DNA of 64,000 nt from an uncultured Eubacteriales bacterium (lineage in GTDB: Bacteria > Bacillota > Clostridia > Christensenellales > CAG-138), in NCBI GenBank assembly GCA_902786465.1, contig CADACQ010000012.1:24562-88561 (forward strand), written 5' to 3'. Positions 61,316 to 64,000 of the stretch are shown here, piece by piece. A program made the position numbers and the translations under genes. The stretch's first letter is position 1. Each line of letters opens with the position of its first letter. The notes under the pieces were generated by a model. The model made no database searches. It was not told where the DNA came from and saw only the letters and a program-made list of their open reading frames with translations.

Positions 61316-61813
61316 ATGGAAAACAAGAACGACAAAAAAACCAAGCGTCTGGCGCTGGCGGGCCAGCTCTGCGGGGCGACGCTGTTGCTGACGCTCCTGT
61401 CCATCCCCCTGCCCAGCGGGTACGGGTACGTGAACCTGGGCGACGCGGGGGTGTACCTCTGCGCGCTGCTGCTCCCCGGGGGCCTGGGCGCTCTCGCTGC
61501 GGGGGTGGGCGCGGCGTTGGCGGACCTGATCCTGGGCTGGGCCGTGTACGCGCCGGTGACGCTGCTCATCAAGGGGCTCACGGCGCTGCTGGCCGGGCTC
61601 GCCCTGCGCCGGGCGAAGAAAGCCGGCCTGCCCCTGTCCCTCCTCTGCTGCCTCCTGGTGCCCCTGGGGTACTTCCTCTATGAGACCATCCTCCTCACCG
61701 CTCCCGTGGCCGCGGCCAACGTACTCCCCAACGCCCTCCAGGCCGCCATCGGCGCCACCCTGGGCACCCTGGTGGGCCGGCATCTGAAGGTGATCATCAA
61801 AAGGAAGGATTAA
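61316..61813 (+). CDS. ECF transporter S component (ECF_trnsprt family)
   Basis: A 165-residue membrane protein with five or six hydrophobic segments and the family pattern LPSGYGYVNLGDAGVYL and LADLILGWAVYAP. It should capture a vitamin-like substrate for the shared ECF ATPase module, which is not encoded here. The specificity (pantothenate, thiamine precursor or riboflavin-like) cannot be assigned. GAGGAGG precedes the ATG, which is 9 bp after ispE. Confidence 0.82.
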   Translation: MENKNDKKTKRLALAGQLCGATLLLTLLSIPLPSGYGYVNLGDAGVYLCALLLPGGLGALAAGVGAALADLILGWAVYAPVTLLIKGLTALLAGLALRRAKKAGLPLSLLCCLLVPLGYFLYETILLTAPVAAANVLPNALQAAIGATLGTLVGRHLKVIIKRKD

Positions 61814-61821
61814 AAGTTTCG

Positions 61822-61912
61822 CGTCTTTTCTTGGTAAGAAAAGACGTCCAAAAGAACACAAATGGGAAGTATGGCTTGCGCTGTACTTCCCATTATTTTT
61901 CTTAAGCTTTTC
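61822..61912 (+). repeat. Composite intergenic element, copy 5, right end lost against meaB
   Basis: Hairpin A at 61822-61846 (CGTCTTTTCTT / AAGAAAAGACG), tail TCCAAAAGAACA and spacer, then CTTAAGCTTTTCTTATTCC. This matches the left flank of hairpin B in copy 1 but runs into the meaB stop codon (61913), so hairpin B is missing. The spacer also has GGGAAGTA / TACTTCCC, another small stem that could terminate the ECF transcript. Confidence 0.7.
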
Positions 61913-63055
61913 TTATTCCCCTTTAAACCTCTTATCCAGCGCCTCGGCGATCAGGCTCAGGGCCTTGGTGGGGGCCAGGGTTCCGGCTTTGACCTGGGCT
62001 TCCACGGACTCACGGGCAGCGGAGACCGCCTCGTCCCGGAGGAACAGGTTCATGAGATAATCCTGGGTCATCTCCTGGAGCCAGGTCAGGTTCTGGGCCG
62101 CCCGGCGCTTGTCCAGCTGGCCCGTCCGCTTCATCTGGTCGATGTACTGAAGGACCACGTCCCAGATCTCCTGGATGCCCTCGCCGGTGTAGGCGGAGCA
62201 GGTGTAGGCCTTGGTGGTCCAGCCCTCGGTGGCGGGCATAAGATAGTGGAGGATCTGTTCGTAGTCCGCCCGGGTCAGCAGCGCCTTCTGCAGGTTGTCG
62301 CCGTCGGCCTTGTTCACCAGGATCGCGTCCGCAAGCTCGATGACGCCCTTCTTCACGCCCTGCAGGTCGTCGCCGGCGCCGGTAAGGACCACCACCAGGA
62401 AGAAGTCCACCATGGACCGGACGGTGGTCTCGCTCTGGCCCACGCCAACGGTCTCCACGAGGATGATATCGTAGCCCGCGGCTTCCGCGAGAAGCATGGT
62501 CTCCCGGCTCTTGCGGGTGACGCCGCCCAATGTGCCGCCGGCGGGGGAGGGGCGGATAAAGGCGTTGGGCTCCTTCGCGAGCTGCTCCATGCGGGTCTTG
62601 TCGCCCAGGATGGCGCCGCCGGTGACGGAGGAGCTGGGGTCCACAGCGAGGACCGCCACCTTGTGCCCCTGCTGGCAGAGCTTGGTGCCCAGGGCCTCGA
62701 TGATGGTGGATTTGCCCGCGCCGGGGACGCCGGTGATGCCCACGCGGATGGCCTTGCCCGTGTAGGGGAGGAGCCGCTGGACGATGTCCTGAGCCATGGT
62801 GTAGTGCTTGGGCGCGTTGCTCTCCACCATGGTGATGGCCCGGGAGAGCTTCATGCGGTCCCCGGCCAGCACGCCCTCCACGTAGTCGTCGATGGTCATC
62901 TTGGGCGGGCGGGCGGAGCGGGTGGCGTCGGTGGCGCGGCGCAGCTCCTCATTGCTCTTGGTGATGCCGGTCATGACGAAGCTGGCGAACTTAGCGTCCG
63001 CCTGCTTCTCCTTGTCGATCCACTCGGGCTTGTAGGTGGTGTATTCCTCTGGCAC
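61913..63055 (-). CDS. meaB: Methylmalonyl-CoA mutase-associated GTPase MeaB (ArgK type)
   Basis: G-protein chaperone that gates B12 loading and protects methylmalonyl-CoA mutase. It is 380 residues. G1 GVPGAGKST, the DPSSSVTGGAILGDK switch region, ETVGVGQSE (G3), NKAD (G4) and a C-terminal dimerisation helix are present. Start GTG 63055, GGAGG 5 nt upstream. The extended N-terminus (~75 residues before the core) is common in this group. It is next to the mutase gene on the same strand, separated by a composite repeat. Confidence 0.96.
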   Translation of the reverse strand: MPEEYTTYKPEWIDKEKQADAKFASFVMTGITKSNEELRRATDATRSARPPKMTIDDYVEGVLAGDRMKLSRAITMVESNAPKHYTMAQDIVQRLLPYTGKAIRVGITGVPGAGKSTIIEALGTKLCQQGHKVAVLAVDPSSSVTGGAILGDKTRMEQLAKEPNAFIRPSPAGGTLGGVTRKSRETMLLAEAAGYDIILVETVGVGQSETTVRSMVDFFLVVVLTGAGDDLQGVKKGVIELADAILVNKADGDNLQKALLTRADYEQILHYLMPATEGWTTKAYTCSAYTGEGIQEIWDVVLQYIDQMKRTGQLDKRRAAQNLTWLQEMTQDYLMNLFLRDEAVSAARESVEAQVKAGTLAPTKALSLIAEALDKRFKGE

Positions 63056-63091
63056 GGGAGCCTCCTTTTTTCAAGGAATTATTTAAAGCTT

Positions 63092-63224
63092 GCGCCTTTT
63101 CTTGAAAGAAAAGGCGCCCAAAAGAACTTTAAGAATGAAACAAACTGTCGCAGTGGTCTCTACTATCTTCTTAAGTTTCTCTTTTTCCGCCGCTTTTTCT
63201 CTTTGTCTAAAGAGAAAAAGCGGC
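63092..63224 (+). repeat. Composite two-hairpin intergenic element, copy 6 (complete)
   Basis: Hairpin A at 63092-63117 (GCGCCTTTTCTT / AAGAAAAGGCGC), tail CCAAAAGAACTTTA, spacer, hairpin B at 63189-63224 (GCCGCTTTTTCTCTTT / AAAGAGAAAAAGCGGC). It lies between the mutase gene end and the meaB start, antisense to both. Confidence 0.85.
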
Positions 63225-63247
63225 AGAAGAAAAACTCAAAAGATAAC

Positions 63248-64000
63248 TTACTCCTCTTCTTCGTCCAAGCGCTTGTTGAGGATCTCCAGCATGTCCTTGG
63301 CGGCGAAGGGGATGGGGGTGCCGGGGCCGTAGATGGCGGCGGCGCCGTGGTCCTTCAGGAACTGGTAATCCTGGGCGGGAATGACGCCGCCCGCGATGAC
63401 CATGATGTCCCCGCGGCCCCGCTTCTGCAGCTCTTCCACCAGCTGGGGCAACAGCGTCTTGTGACCGGCGGCCAGGGAGCTCATGCCCACGATATGCACG
63501 TCGTTGTCCACGGCGTCCTGGGCCGTCTCGGCGGGCGTCTGGAACAGGGGCCCCACGTCGACCACGTAGCCCATGTCGGCGTAGCCGGTGGCGACCACCT
63601 TCGCGCCGCGGTCGTGGCCGTCCTGGCCCATCTTCGCGACCATGATCCGGGGCCGACGGCCGTGCTTCTTCTCGAACTCGGCGGTCATCTTCCGGACCTC
63701 CTCGATGGTGGCGGCGTCGGAGTACTCGGAGGAGTACACGCCGGAGATGCTGCGGATCACGGCCTTATGCCGCCCGCACACCTTCTCCACCGCGTAGGAG
63801 ATCTCGCCCAGGGACGCCCGGGCACGGGCCGCTTCCACGGCCAGCTCCAACAGATTGCCTTCTCCCGTTTCCATAGCTTTCGTGATGGCGTCCAGCTTCT
63901 GCTGCACGACTTCGTTGTCCCGGTTGGCGCGGAGCTTCTTCAACCGCTCGATCTGCGCCTGACGCACGGCCATGTTGTCCACGTCCAGGATGTCGATGGC
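63248..64000 (-). CDS. Methylmalonyl-CoA mutase, large/catalytic subunit C-terminal part (5' end outside window)
   Basis: B12-dependent interconversion of succinyl-CoA and methylmalonyl-CoA, part of propionate or succinate metabolism. The visible 250 residues begin inside the gene, with IDILDVDNMAVRQAQIERLK at the window edge. They include the end of the catalytic domain, then the cobalamin-binding domain with DGHDRG (DxHxxG, His as lower ligand), SSLAAGH and GGVIPAQDY. Its stop is at 63248. It is followed by the chaperone meaB on the same strand. The subunit arrangement (one gene or two) cannot be seen. Confidence 0.92.
   Translation of the reverse strand, partial: AIDILDVDNMAVRQAQIERLKKLRANRDNEVVQQKLDAITKAMETGEGNLLELAVEAARARASLGEISYAVEKVCGRHKAVIRSISGVYSSEYSDAATIEEVRKMTAEFEKKHGRRPRIMVAKMGQDGHDRGAKVVATGYADMGYVVDVGPLFQTPAETAQDAVDNDVHIVGMSSLAAGHKTLLPQLVEELQKRGRGDIMVIAGGVIPAQDYQFLKDHGAAAIYGPGTPIPFAAKDMLEILNKRLDEEEE

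Overview
The window looks like chromosomal DNA of a high-GC, Gram-positive anaerobe of the class Clostridia, probably an uncultured gut member of Oscillospirales or Christensenellales. This is inferred from gene content: a glycine riboswitch ahead of gcvT, an IspDF fusion, RqcP, CsoR with CopA and CopZ, an ECF transporter S component, MeaB with a B12-dependent mutase, and Pro/Thr-rich lipoproteins. Promoters are mostly sigma-A like (TTGACA, 17 bp, TATAAT) and ribosome binding sites are AGGAGG type. No tRNA, rRNA or CRISPR array was seen.

Layout. 0-6.3 kb (minus strand): the start of gcvT behind a tandem glycine riboswitch, a DUF218 membrane protein, uvrA, ispDF and rqcP. 6.4-8.2 kb: a Pro/Glu-rich protein of unknown function converging on a secreted M15-type peptidase. 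8.4-16.6 kb (plus strand): a compact podovirus-like virion cassette (terminases, portal, scaffold-like protein, N4-gp56-type capsid, gp4-like and gp10-like proteins, two putative internal proteins) with no integrase, replication, lysis or regulatory gene. It is followed by a non-coding stretch with TATGCA repeats and phased DnaA-box-like sites. 16.9-20.7 kb: mreB, then ysxC, a zinc-ribbon protein, a metallophosphoesterase and an amidase. 20.7-25.3 kb: a frameshifted cysteine desulfidase and a CsoR-controlled copper locus. 25.3-28.1 kb: a giant Pro/Thr-repeat surface protein with a reading-frame break inside the repeats. 28.3-32.2 kb: a small protein, an esterase, a radical SAM/SPASM enzyme next to a small repeat-bearing lipoprotein (candidate RiPP pair), and an MFS transporter. 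32.3-35.9 kb: a glnA-glsA-membrane protein operon. 36-54.5 kb: two paralogous oligopeptide ABC operons with unusual insertions. 54.7-60.4 kb: an M48 protease, a polysaccharide deacetylase, a DUF885 lipoprotein, rlmH and a WalJ-type hydrolase. 60.4-64 kb: ispE, an ECF S component, meaB and the end of a methylmalonyl-CoA mutase gene.

The genes describe an amino-acid and peptide-using anaerobe: two peptide importers, glycine cleavage, glutamine/glutamate interconversion, cysteine desulfidation and a B12-dependent methylmalonyl-CoA step, plus cell-wall remodelling enzymes and a non-mevalonate isoprenoid pathway.

The most unusual features are (i) a dispersed 133-136 bp two-hairpin intergenic element, four complete and two partial copies, whose stems vary with compensatory changes; (ii) the radical SAM/repeat-lipoprotein pair; (iii) the orphan virion cassette with an origin-like tail; and (iv) coiled-coil and extracytoplasmic insertions in the Opp transporters. 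Three genes (cysteine desulfidase, oppC1, Pro/Thr protein) each show a net +1 frame break. Assembly or sequencing error cannot be excluded for these.
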